From assembly GCF_019711635.1 (NCBI RefSeq), contig NZ_JAIGNT010000004.1:124001-188000 (forward strand): 64,000 bases of DNA, given 5' to 3'. Each line of letters starts with the position of its first letter. The first letter of the stretch is position 1. A program made the position numbers and the translations under genes. This stretch comes from Qipengyuania huizhouensis (GTDB lineage Bacteria; Pseudomonadota; Alphaproteobacteria; Sphingomonadales; Sphingomonadaceae). A model generated the notes under the pieces. That model saw nothing but the letters and a program-made list of their open reading frames with translations, was not told where the DNA came from and did not search any database. Of the stretch, positions 17,487 through 27,744 are shown piece by piece.

Positions 17487-17972
17487 TCAGCGATCGTCCC
17501 CGGCGGACCGTACAGTCGCCTCGAACGTGTGGCGCCTGTTTCCCGCGGCGATGAGAGTGACTTCGGTCGTAGCGCCTTCTGCGATATTCTCGGCAAGCTC
17601 GAAGACCATGATGTGCTTTCCGCCTGGTTCGAAGCTCACGGTACCGCCGCTTTCCACCAGGATCGGAGGCGCCTCTCCCATCACCATCTTTCCATCTTCC
17701 ATGATCGTATCGTGTATTTCGGCGCGACCGGCATCGGCGACCTCGGCGTTGCGGAAAGCCAGGTTACGGTCGCCATTGTTGGCGAGGTCGAAATAGATAG
17801 CAGCAGGGTTGCCGGCAACGGGCGGAAGCACAAGCCGCGCATTCGTTATCTCGACCCCGGCTATCGCATTTTCATCGACAATTGCGGCGGGCTCCTCCGT
17901 CTCGTTGCCGCAGGATGCCAGCCCGAGAGATGTTCCGGCAAGGAGCAGGGCGGCGTAGATCGATTTGGTCAT
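17487..17972 (-). CDS. PCu(A)C-type copper chaperone lipoprotein
   Basis: A 161-residue periplasmic protein. A signal peptide ends in a lipobox-like LASC (Cys21). The PCu(A)C domain follows, with the copper-ligand pattern HDTIMEDGKMVM and, further on, GGKHIMVF, giving the His/Met set of the family. Such proteins carry Cu(I) to the CuA site of cytochrome c oxidase. The ATG used follows CAGGAGGGATATACA, a strong ribosome-binding site, in preference to the longer TTG start at 18029. The stop overlaps the extended reading frame of the HExxH gene. Confidence 0.88.
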   Translation of the reverse strand: MTKSIYAALLLAGTSLGLASCGNETEEPAAIVDENAIAGVEITNARLVLPPVAGNPAAIYFDLANNGDRNLAFRNAEVADAGRAEIHDTIMEDGKMVMGEAPPILVESGGTVSFEPGGKHIMVFELAENIAEGATTEVTLIAAGNRRHTFEATVRSAGDDR

Positions 17973-18019
17973 TGTATATCCCTCCTGTGAATTGGTCGAA
18001 AATCTAGCGGGACCCATCT

Positions 18020-18047
18020 CTTGTGCCAAGGAAAAGCGAACCTATAT
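18020..18047 (+). promoter_or_regulatory. RpoH (sigma32)-type promoter of dnaK
   Basis: CTTG (18020-18023), exactly 17 bases, then CCTATAT (18041-18047). This matches the alphaproteobacterial RpoH pattern CTTG-N17-CYTATNT. It predicts a 5' leader of about 95 bases for dnaK. The leader contains CTGG-GAAA-CCAG (18098-18109), a GNRA-loop hairpin, and pairs of GC-rich segments, so a structured leader is possible. Confidence 0.75.
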
Positions 18048-18148
18048 CGCCCCTGTAATACACCGTTTTAATGAGCCGCCGACCGGTTTTGCCAGTTCTG
18101 GGAAACCAGCTGTGCGGCGTCCAACGATTTGAAACAGATGGGGAATCC

Positions 18149-20080
<1,932 letters not shown>

Positions 20081-20099
20081 GACGCCTGATGGAAACACT

Positions 20100-20133
20100 G
20101 CCGCCACCGGTGCCGATATGCGCCGGTGGCGGC
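20100..20133 (+). terminator. Intercistronic hairpin between dnaK and dnaJ
   Basis: GCCGCCACCGG (20100-20110) pairs perfectly over 11 bases with CCGGTGGCGGC (20123-20133) around a 12-base loop. It is followed by TGAGTTTT, a weak U run. It could act as a partial terminator or as an mRNA-stability element giving more DnaK than DnaJ. The dnaJ ribosome-binding site GGCGGGGA lies just after it. Confidence 0.6.
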
Positions 20134-20155
20134 TGAGTTTTGGGCGGGGAAAGTA

Positions 20156-21280
20156 ATGTCAGCTACCGAAATCGATTTCTACGAATTACTTGGTGTCAGC
20201 CGCGATGCGGATGGCGCTGCGATCAAGAGCGCCTACCGCAAACTCGCGATGAAGCATCATCCGGACCGCAATCCCGGCTGCAGCGAGAGTGAAGCCAAGT
20301 TCAAGGCGATCAGCGTCGCCTATGATTGCCTGAAAGACCCGCAGAAACGCGCTGCCTATGATCGCTATGGTCACGCTGCTTTCCAGAACGGCGGCGGTCC
20401 CGGGGGTGCGCACGGCAATGCCGATTTCGGAGATATTGGCGATATCTTCGAGACGATCTTTGGATCTGCTTTCGGCGGTGGCGGGGGTCGCCCACGGCCG
20501 CGGCGCGGCGCGGACCTTCGCTATGACATGCAGATCGGCCTCGAAGAGGCTTTTCACGGCAAATCGACAGAGATCGAGATCGAAGTCAGCAAGTCCTGCG
20601 ACACATGTCACGGGTCAGGCGCCCAGCCGGGAACGCACGCGCGCACTTGCAACCTTTGTGGCGGACAGGGGAATGTTCGCGCAAAGCAGGGTTTCTTCGT
20701 TGTCGAACGACCCTGTCCGAATTGTCACGGTGCAGGCGAAGTCATCACGAGTCCCTGCCGCGATTGCCGAGGTGAAGGGCGGGTCGATGTACCGCAAAAG
20801 CTCCAGGTGGATATTCCGCCGGGCGTCGACACCGGCACACGCATTCGCCTGTCTGGCAAGGGCGAGGCCGGGCCCCGGGGCGCGCCTTCAGGCGATCTGT
20901 ACATTTTCGTCCATGTGACGCCGCACGAGATATTCCAACGTGAGGGGACCACACTCGCCACCCGCGTGCCGATCAGCTTCACCAAGGCCGCTTTGGGCGG
21001 CTCGATCGAGATACCCGGCATCGATGGCGAAGAACTGACCCTGGAGATTCCAGCAGGCATCCAGTCGGGCAAGCAATTGCGCCAGCGCGGTGCAGGCATG
21101 CCCGTCCTCCAGGGCCGCGGCCGCGGAGACTTGGTGGTGGAGATCGCAGTCGAAACCCCGACGCGGCTCAGCAAGGAACAGCGGAGTCTGCTCGAACAGT
21201 TCCGCGAACTGGAAACGGGCGACGAATGCCCGCAGAGCCAAGGGTTCTTCGACAAGATACGAAGCGCTTTCGGAAGCTGA
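20156..21280 (+). CDS. dnaJ: Co-chaperone DnaJ (Hsp40)
   Basis: A 374-residue type I DnaJ. The J domain has DFYELLGVSRDADG and MKHHPDRNPG with the essential HPD tripeptide. A Gly/Phe-rich linker follows. All four zinc-binding CxxCxGxG repeats are intact: CDTCHGSG, CNLCGGQG, CPNCHGAG and CRDCRGEG. The C-terminal substrate-binding domains end near RSAFGS. ATG at 20156 gives the usual N-terminus MSATEIDFYELL and follows GGCGGGGA. Confidence 0.97.
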   Translation: MSATEIDFYELLGVSRDADGAAIKSAYRKLAMKHHPDRNPGCSESEAKFKAISVAYDCLKDPQKRAAYDRYGHAAFQNGGGPGGAHGNADFGDIGDIFETIFGSAFGGGGGRPRPRRGADLRYDMQIGLEEAFHGKSTEIEIEVSKSCDTCHGSGAQPGTHARTCNLCGGQGNVRAKQGFFVVERPCPNCHGAGEVITSPCRDCRGEGRVDVPQKLQVDIPPGVDTGTRIRLSGKGEAGPRGAPSGDLYIFVHVTPHEIFQREGTTLATRVPISFTKAALGGSIEIPGIDGEELTLEIPAGIQSGKQLRQRGAGMPVLQGRGRGDLVVEIAVETPTRLSKEQRSLLEQFRELETGDECPQSQGFFDKIRSAFGS

Positions 21281-21283
21281 CCG

Positions 21284-23599
21284 TCAGATCATCCTTGCAA
21301 GCACTTCGCTTCGGATCTGGTCAATCAGAGCCTCGTCGCAGCGCAGTATCTCGGCCTCTTCGTCGAGGATGGCGAGGAAAGCCCGACGCTTGAAGTCGCG
21401 CACTGCAGCGTCGTCGACTTTCCCTTCCAGCGTCGAAAAGACGAGGTCGATCATTCGCTCGGCCCCGTGGAGGCGGCCCCACAAATAATCGTTCTCACGA
21501 TAAGCCCGGCTGAAAAAGGCCCCGAAATTGTAGAATTCGATCCCACGCAGGGTGGCCGGGGTGCCGCCTTCGCGAATGCTTTTGGCATCGTCAGGACTGA
21601 TGCGGTCGACCTTGACCGGGTCGAATTCGGTCAACCCCTCATGGCGGAGCAATGGCAAGGTCGCGACATCGTAGAAGGGGAAACCGAGATAAGCGAACAA
21701 TATGCGTCGCTTGAGGTTTGCGGGCATGGCCGAAAGCGCGTCCGCCAACAATTCTTCCGCGCGTTCGTCGATTTCTGGAAGGAGCCTCCTTGCCTCTACA
21801 TGGTCAAGCAGCGCGCCCGGATTGTCCAATACCTGCCCGGCGATCTTCTGGAATTCGTCCCCTAGGGCTGGCAGGCCCTCCTTCTCGAAGTACATGGCCA
21901 TGATCGTGAATATGGCATCGCGGCCGGCTTCCAGCGCCTCGTCGGGAATTTCCGGATCGGCTTCCCAGTCGCGTGCGAGCCGTCGGGCCAGAAGGCGTAG
22001 GCGGCGGATACGGAAACCAATGTCATGTTCGCGGAAGAAAAGGATCGCTTCGGGCGTCGCGCCGCCCTTGGGCGCGCCGAGGCTGTCGAGGCCGCGGCGC
22101 CGCAACTCTTCGCGCAAGATCTCGGAAATCGGCGCATGGTCCGAAAAATGAAGTGGCGGGGCGACCTCCCAGGCCAGCTTGGCAAGCCGGGTCACAATCC
22201 CGCTCAGCTTGCTCTGCGCATAAGAGTGGAAAGCGTAACCGGCTTGTTCGGCGGCGGCCTGTTGTGCCTTTTGCCGCCACGCCTTGAGCCGCTTGGGCGT
22301 GGGGTTGTCTAGGAACAGTGTGTAGCCGAACAGCCTCTCGACCGTCCGTTCGACTTCCGGGCGTAGCGCAGCGATTATCCTGCCGAGCCTTTCGGCCTCG
22401 CGGCTTTGTTGTTCAAGCTGTTCGAGATTGTCGCGTATTGGCTGCTCGCGGGGGATCGTCGAAAGCGATCCGAAGATTGCGGAAAAGAACCCGACTTCTG
22501 CTTGCCCTTGCGCATGGCGTTTGCTGAAGCGGTCGGGGCGCGGATCGACATAGACGAACCGCCGATCAACCTCACGCTGGGCAGGCCGCCCCCGCAAGGC
22601 GGCGATGGCCCCGGCAAAGGGTTTGTTCACGAGTACCGAACCGTCGATCAAGGACACATTTGAAACGGTGTCCCGCATCACGTGAACCGGCATTATCCGT
22701 TCGAGGAACTCTTCCCGCGAATCCCAGGACCGTCCCGACTCCGAAGAGAGCCTATCGATTTCCGTGACCTGCAAGGGAGGAAAGGCACCGGGAAAGCTCG
22801 CAGTCGCTCTTGCCGCGAATACGAGCTCAAGAGGGTTGGCTAGATCTTCGCCGCCAGCATAGGGCGTTTTCCTTCGGATCGAGATCGGCAATCGGTGTTC
22901 GCTGTCCTCCACCACCGGGGGGCTATGGAGATGCAGCAATTCCAGATAGCCATGGAAATCGGTGGTTGTGACATAGAGATCCAGCGGGTGACCCGGTGGT
23001 AGAAGCGGTGCTTCGGGCTCGGTTTCAGACATCGCCGTGAGCGCGCGTTCGAGTAGTTTGGAAAAGCCGAGCCCCGAGAATGGCGGCTCGAACCAGCGCC
23101 CGCGGATGAGGTGGGATACCTTGCGCCGGACCTCGTCACGGGTCTCCGGTGCCACTTCCGTCGCAATCTCGTTGCCCGGACGACTAAGCAACCAGTTTGC
23201 CAATGGCTGCGCCCAGATCTTGCTGCCCGACCAGCGCAGCTTTGCATCGGGGTGGGTCAGTTCATCGACATCCGCAACCTCCAGCCAGAGATCGGTCAGC
23301 GGTTCGAGGCTCTGGCCGGAAAACACGGCCTGGCCCAGGAAGACGGCGTTGATCCCGCCCGCGCTTGCGCCGCTCATGATATCGGGAATGACGCGCAGTT
23401 TGAGCTCGTGATGTTCCTGAATGTGTTCGAGGATATCCCGATAAACCGAATGGACGCCGCCGCGATCCGGACCGCCAGCGTGAAAATCGCGGCTGGCTCT
23501 GGCGAGTTGCCACAACTCGCGGGTTACCCCGTGCATATAGATGGCCAGACTGACCCCGCCGTAACAGACGAGCGCAATCCTGAGTTCCTTCTGCCGCAT
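21284..23599 (-). CDS. Patatin-like phospholipase with long C-terminal region
   Basis: A 771-residue patatin-like protein. The N-terminal glycine-rich loop YGGVSLAIYMHG, the nucleophile motif GASAGG (Ser79) and the catalytic Asp in SLIDGSVLVNKPF make the Ser-Asp dyad of patatin phospholipases. The C-terminal region of about 400 residues is predicted to be mostly helical and resembles the DUF3376 region found in large bacterial patatins. No signal peptide is seen. It is convergent with dnaJ, with only 3 bases between stops. The lipid substrate is unknown. Confidence 0.88.
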   Translation of the reverse strand: MRQKELRIALVCYGGVSLAIYMHGVTRELWQLARASRDFHAGGPDRGGVHSVYRDILEHIQEHHELKLRVIPDIMSGASAGGINAVFLGQAVFSGQSLEPLTDLWLEVADVDELTHPDAKLRWSGSKIWAQPLANWLLSRPGNEIATEVAPETRDEVRRKVSHLIRGRWFEPPFSGLGFSKLLERALTAMSETEPEAPLLPPGHPLDLYVTTTDFHGYLELLHLHSPPVVEDSEHRLPISIRRKTPYAGGEDLANPLELVFAARATASFPGAFPPLQVTEIDRLSSESGRSWDSREEFLERIMPVHVMRDTVSNVSLIDGSVLVNKPFAGAIAALRGRPAQREVDRRFVYVDPRPDRFSKRHAQGQAEVGFFSAIFGSLSTIPREQPIRDNLEQLEQQSREAERLGRIIAALRPEVERTVERLFGYTLFLDNPTPKRLKAWRQKAQQAAAEQAGYAFHSYAQSKLSGIVTRLAKLAWEVAPPLHFSDHAPISEILREELRRRGLDSLGAPKGGATPEAILFFREHDIGFRIRRLRLLARRLARDWEADPEIPDEALEAGRDAIFTIMAMYFEKEGLPALGDEFQKIAGQVLDNPGALLDHVEARRLLPEIDERAEELLADALSAMPANLKRRILFAYLGFPFYDVATLPLLRHEGLTEFDPVKVDRISPDDAKSIREGGTPATLRGIEFYNFGAFFSRAYRENDYLWGRLHGAERMIDLVFSTLEGKVDDAAVRDFKRRAFLAILDEEAEILRCDEALIDQIRSEVLARMI

Positions 23600-23670
23600 C
23601 GCTCTACCTTCTGCACAGCATCACTATCGAAGGCAATTGCGTTCCACAAATGTTCTGTTAGTGAATCCCT

Positions 23671-25035
23671 ATGGCGAAACCCAAGAAACGCTATGTCTGT
23701 CAGGCCTGCGGGTCCGTATCTCACCGCTGGCAGGGGCAATGTGCCGACTGTGCGGAGTGGAATACGCTGGTCGAAGACGCACCGGCCACGGTCTTCTCAC
23801 TGAAACACGACCTGTCGAGCGGGGGCAGGGCGGTCAAGTTCGTGGATCTCGACAAACCCGGCGCAATGCCTGTGCGCCAGAAAACTGGTCTCGCGGAATT
23901 CGACCGCGCTCTTGGTGGTGGTTTGGTGCCGGGTAGTGCGATTCTGATGGGTGGCGATCCGGGCATCGGAAAATCGACCTTGCTGTTGCAGGCAGCGGCC
24001 AAGGTAGCGCGGGAAGGGCATGGCGTAGTCTATGTCAGCGGCGAGGAGGCTGCCGGCCAGGTGCGCATGCGTGCCGCTCGGCTTGGCCTTTCGGACGCTC
24101 CGGTCAAACTCGCAGCTGCTACGGGCGTGCGCGATATCCTCACCACGCTCGGCGGGATGGATACGCCCAAATTGCTCGTTATCGATTCGATCCAGACCAT
24201 GCATTCCGACACGATCGAAGGAGCTCCCGGCACCGTAAGTCAGGTTCGCGGGTGCGCATTCGAATTGATCCGCTATGCCAAGGAAACTGGCGCCACGCTG
24301 GTACTGGTCGGCCACGTCACGAAGGACGGAAATATCGCCGGTCCTCGTGTGCTCGAACATATGGTCGATGTGGTGATGAGCTTCGAGGGGGAACGCAGCC
24401 ATCAGTATCGTATTCTCAGGGCGCTCAAGAACCGGTTCGGCGCGGTCGACGAAATCGGTGTCTTTGCCATGGAAGGTGACGGGCTGGAGGAAGTCGACAA
24501 TCCTTCCCTGCTGTTTCTCTCGGGGCGCGAGCAGCCGATGGCGGGCAGCGCGGTATTTCCGGCAATGGAGGGCACGCGCCCCGTGTTGGTCGAGATACAG
24601 GCGCTGATCGTGCGCCTGCAATCGGGTGCCACCCCCCGCCGCGCGGTCGTGGGTTGGGACACCGGCAGGCTGGCGATGTTGCTGGCCGTACTTGAATCGC
24701 GTTGCGGACTGTCTTTCAGTTCGGCCGAGGTTTATCTCAACGTGGCCGGCGGATACCGTTTATCCGATCCGGCGGCAGATCTTGCCGTAGCAGCTGCGCT
24801 GGTGAGCGCGCTGGCCGACAAGGCTCTGCCTCAGCGGAGCGCATGGCTCGGCGAGGTAAGTCTGGCCGGAGAGGTCCGTCCGGTGGCCCATGGCGGCGTG
24901 CGATTGCGCGAAGCAGCCAAGCTCGGTTTCGACCGTGGCTTCGGCCCGCCCGATGCCAAGAACAGCTCGGCGGAACTGGAATATGTGGGCGTGGGACAAC
25001 TGGCAAACCTCGTTGACCGCGTGATGAGCAGTTAA
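23671..25035 (+). CDS. radA: DNA repair protein RadA
   Basis: A 454-residue RecA-like branch-migration ATPase. The N-terminal zinc finger has Cys10, Cys13, Cys24 and Cys27. Walker A is GDPGIGKS (residues 95-102), and the diagnostic LKNRFG motif is near residue 255. The C-terminus is the Lon-protease-like domain with AGGYRLSDPAADLAVAAALVS. RadA processes recombination intermediates. The gene is divergent from the patatin-like gene with 71 bases between starts. Confidence 0.97.
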   Translation: MAKPKKRYVCQACGSVSHRWQGQCADCAEWNTLVEDAPATVFSLKHDLSSGGRAVKFVDLDKPGAMPVRQKTGLAEFDRALGGGLVPGSAILMGGDPGIGKSTLLLQAAAKVAREGHGVVYVSGEEAAGQVRMRAARLGLSDAPVKLAAATGVRDILTTLGGMDTPKLLVIDSIQTMHSDTIEGAPGTVSQVRGCAFELIRYAKETGATLVLVGHVTKDGNIAGPRVLEHMVDVVMSFEGERSHQYRILRALKNRFGAVDEIGVFAMEGDGLEEVDNPSLLFLSGREQPMAGSAVFPAMEGTRPVLVEIQALIVRLQSGATPRRAVVGWDTGRLAMLLAVLESRCGLSFSSAEVYLNVAGGYRLSDPAADLAVAAALVSALADKALPQRSAWLGEVSLAGEVRPVAHGGVRLREAAKLGFDRGFGPPDAKNSSAELEYVGVGQLANLVDRVMSS

Positions 25036-25060
25036 TACACCTAAAACCCCTTGGGTTTAT

Positions 25061-25615
25061 ATGGGTTTTATGACGGGTTTCGATCTCATTGTTCTGCTCA
25101 TCGTGGGTGTGGCAGCAGTAGGCGGCTTTTTGCGAGGTTTCGTGCAGGAAGTCCTGTCGCTGGGCGCGTGGATATTGGCTGCATTCGCAATCCGTTATCT
25201 CCATACACCGCTTACCTTGACGATGCAGGATTTTCTGGGTTCGGGCGTGACCACTTCTGTGCTCGCCTTTACCTTCCTTTTGCTCATTCCCTACGCCGCA
25301 ATGAAGTTGATCGCGAACAACGTCGGTAAGGCCTCCCGCAATTCCGTCCTCGGTCCAATAGACCGCGTGCTTGGGTTCGGCTTCGGTTCGCTCAAGGGCC
25401 TGCTGATCGTCATCATCGCCTTTTCGGTGCTGGTGCTGGGTTACGATACGGTCTGGGACTATCGCGGCCGGCCGGTCTGGATAACAACCGCCCATAGTTA
25501 CGAGCTGGTCGATGCCGGTTCGCGCTCGCTGGTCGAAGTGCTGGCGCAGCGTCGCGCGAAATTGCTGGGTGAGGAACCCGCGGCAATGGAACCCGTGGAA
25601 GCAGGGGCCGAGTGA
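25061..25615 (+). CDS. cvpA: CvpA family membrane protein
   Basis: A 184-residue protein with four hydrophobic segments and the family block GFLRGFVQEVLSLGAWILA at the first cytoplasmic turn. CvpA proteins are needed for colicin V production in E. coli; the molecular function is unclear. Start ATG at 25061, with ATG at 25070 (MTGFDLIVLL) an equally likely alternative. A short hairpin AAACCC/GGGTTT (25044-25058) lies directly upstream. The stop overlaps the next gene's GTG start. Confidence 0.88.
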   Translation: MGFMTGFDLIVLLIVGVAAVGGFLRGFVQEVLSLGAWILAAFAIRYLHTPLTLTMQDFLGSGVTTSVLAFTFLLLIPYAAMKLIANNVGKASRNSVLGPIDRVLGFGFGSLKGLLIVIIAFSVLVLGYDTVWDYRGRPVWITTAHSYELVDAGSRSLVEVLAQRRAKLLGEEPAAMEPVEAGAE

Positions 25616-26040
25616 CCGGCAGTACTCGCGCCGCGCTTTATTCCCCGCAATTGCTCGCCCTTGCGGTGGAATTGGCCGACTACCCCTTCGATCCTTCAGC
25701 TCCCAGTTTGGGGGAGGCGAACTCGCGCACCTGCGGCAGCAGCATCCGCATGTCATTCGAAGGCGACATGAGAGATGTCGGGGTGAAAGTTTCGGCCTGT
25801 GCCGTCGGGCAGGCCAGCGCAGCAATCTTCGTGCGTCACTGCCTCGGCAAAAGCGAAGCAGAGTTGGCGGACTTCCTGGCACAGATCGAAAGCTGGCTCG
25901 AAGGAAATGCGAGTTTGCCGAATTGGCCCGATATTCATCTGATCCAACCGGCGCGTGATTATCCGGGACGGCATGGCGCGATCCTGTTGCCGTGGAAGGC
26001 CGCACTGGCCGCGCTTTCCAATGGCGCAGACCGGCGCTAA
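25612..26040 (+). CDS. NifU-like iron-sulfur scaffold protein
   Basis: A 142-residue protein of the NifU N-terminal/IscU-like family. Conserved Cys in SRTCGSS and in SACAVGQASA match the first two cluster-binding cysteines; the third position is not obvious, so it may be a divergent scaffold. The GTG start at 25612 overlaps the cvpA stop (GTGA), giving translational coupling. In alphaproteobacteria this gene commonly sits beside cvpA and radA. I infer a role in Fe-S assembly only from family membership. Confidence 0.8.
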   Translation: MTGSTRAALYSPQLLALAVELADYPFDPSAPSLGEANSRTCGSSIRMSFEGDMRDVGVKVSACAVGQASAAIFVRHCLGKSEAELADFLAQIESWLEGNASLPNWPDIHLIQPARDYPGRHGAILLPWKAALAALSNGADRR

Positions 26041-26075
26041 ATCCGCCCAGGCGTACAGGAGAGGGGACTGGAAAA

Positions 26076-27737
26076 ATGGCGGCTGCGGAGGGCATGCAGA
26101 GGGAACCGACCGAAAAGGAAATCCGACTGGTCATCGCCGCGAGCAGCGCGGGCACGATCTTCGAATGGTATGATTTCTTCATCTACGGCACACTTGCCGG
26201 GCTTATTGGTGCAGCCTTCTTCCCGAGTGGGAACGAAACGCTGCAGATCCTGCTCGTGTGGGCGGGTTTTGCGGTAGGTTTCGGCTTCCGTCCGCTTGGT
26301 GCGATTCTGTTCGGTTTCCTGGGTGACAGGCTGGGCCGCAAATACACCTTTCTCGTTACCGTCACTTTGATGGGTGTCGCCACGGCAGGCGTGGGCATGA
26401 TCCCAAGCGCTGCGAGCATCGGTATCGCTGCGCCGATTATCGTTATCTGCCTGCGCATCCTTCAGGGCCTTGCGCTCGGCGGGGAATACGGCGGTGCGGC
26501 GATCTATGTCGCCGAACATGCTCCGCCCGAGAAGCGGGGATTCTACACCAGCTTCATCCAGGCCAGCGTGGTCGGCGGTTTCGTCCTGTCGATCCTCGTC
26601 GTGCTGGCGTGTCGCGCCATTATCCCGGCCGATGATTTTACCGAATGGGGCTGGCGCATACCCTTCCTGCTCTCGATCGCATTGCTGGGCATTTCGCTCT
26701 GGATGCGATTGAAGCTTTCCGAAAGCCCGGTCTTCCAGGCGATGAAGGAAGCCGGCGAAACGAGCGCAAATCCGTTCAAGGAAAGCCTGACCTATCCGGG
26801 CAACCCCAAGCGCATTTTTGTGGCACTGTTCGGCATCACCGGCGTGCTGACGACTATCTGGTATACCGCCTTCTTCTCATCGCTCAGCTTCCTGCGGCGC
26901 GATATGCGGGTGGATGAAAGCACGGTCGAATGGATTCTGCTGATCGCCGGATTCATCTCGATGAGTTTCTATGTGATCGTAGGCAAATGGTCCGACCGTG
27001 TGGGACGCAAGAAACCGATCATTATCGGTGCCGTGGCCGCGCTGGCGCTGCTTTTTCCGATCTTCTGGACGATGGGCAATCTCGCCAATCCGGGCCTGGC
27101 GCAGGCGGCTAGGGAGAATCCGGTAGTCGTTACGGGTCGGCAGTGCACTACCGATCCCTTCGCCGTACTGTTCGACAAGGAGCAGACCGATTGCGGAAAA
27201 GTGCTCGAAACGCTGACTGCGAGCGGCGTCGCCTATAGCGTCGAGCCGGGGGATGACCTTGGGCTGGCCGTTGGCGGAGAGCAAGTGGCAATCGATGCCG
27301 ATTGGCTGGAGGATGCAACCGCCCGCCGCGATGGTATCCAGACAGCTCTCGCCGGGCGCGGTTTCGACTTTGCGAAGCAGACGCCGCCCATGGCCAATAT
27401 TCTGGGTATCGGGGCGCTGATACTGGTGATGGGAATGCTGTCGGCCTTGACCTACGGTTCGGTCGCCGCACTGCTTTCCGAGATGTTCCCTGCCAAGATC
27501 CGCTACAGCTCGATGTCGATCCCTTACCATATCGGAGCCGGGTATCTTGGCGGGTTCCTGCCGCTTATCGCCGGTATCATCGTCGCGCGTACTGGCGATG
27601 TTTACGCGGGACTGTGGTATACGATGGCCGTAGTCGGCTTCGGCCTGCTCGTCGCCTGGTGGGGGCTTTCTGGCGGGCCGCCGCGTGACTTCGAGGAATC
27701 CGACGAGGCACCGCCCGTAGGCCCGGCTATTCCGTGA
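26076..27737 (+). CDS. MHS-type MFS transporter with a large loop insertion
   Basis: A 553-residue major facilitator of the metabolite:H+ symporter type (ProP/ShiA-like). It begins near SAGTIFEWYDFFIYG, with the loop GFLGDRLGRKYT after TM2 and GGEYGGAAIYVAEHAP in TM4-5, both family hallmarks. Between TM8-9 (ending about ALLFPIFWTMGN) and the next TM (ILGIGALILVMGML) there is a hydrophilic insertion of roughly 100 residues containing two Cys (RQCTTD and TDCGKV). ATG at 26076 follows GAGGGGA. The transported compound is unknown. Confidence 0.88.
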   Translation: MAAAEGMQREPTEKEIRLVIAASSAGTIFEWYDFFIYGTLAGLIGAAFFPSGNETLQILLVWAGFAVGFGFRPLGAILFGFLGDRLGRKYTFLVTVTLMGVATAGVGMIPSAASIGIAAPIIVICLRILQGLALGGEYGGAAIYVAEHAPPEKRGFYTSFIQASVVGGFVLSILVVLACRAIIPADDFTEWGWRIPFLLSIALLGISLWMRLKLSESPVFQAMKEAGETSANPFKESLTYPGNPKRIFVALFGITGVLTTIWYTAFFSSLSFLRRDMRVDESTVEWILLIAGFISMSFYVIVGKWSDRVGRKKPIIIGAVAALALLFPIFWTMGNLANPGLAQAARENPVVVTGRQCTTDPFAVLFDKEQTDCGKVLETLTASGVAYSVEPGDDLGLAVGGEQVAIDADWLEDATARRDGIQTALAGRGFDFAKQTPPMANILGIGALILVMGMLSALTYGSVAALLSEMFPAKIRYSSMSIPYHIGAGYLGGFLPLIAGIIVARTGDVYAGLWYTMAVVGFGLLVAWWGLSGGPPRDFEESDEAPPVGPAIP

Positions 27738-27744
27738 CTGTCAT

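Noticed and set aside
24737..26182. Long antisense frame across radA-cvpA-NifU-like
   Set aside because: It spans three clear sense genes and is rich in Arg/Pro/His, typical of shadow frames.
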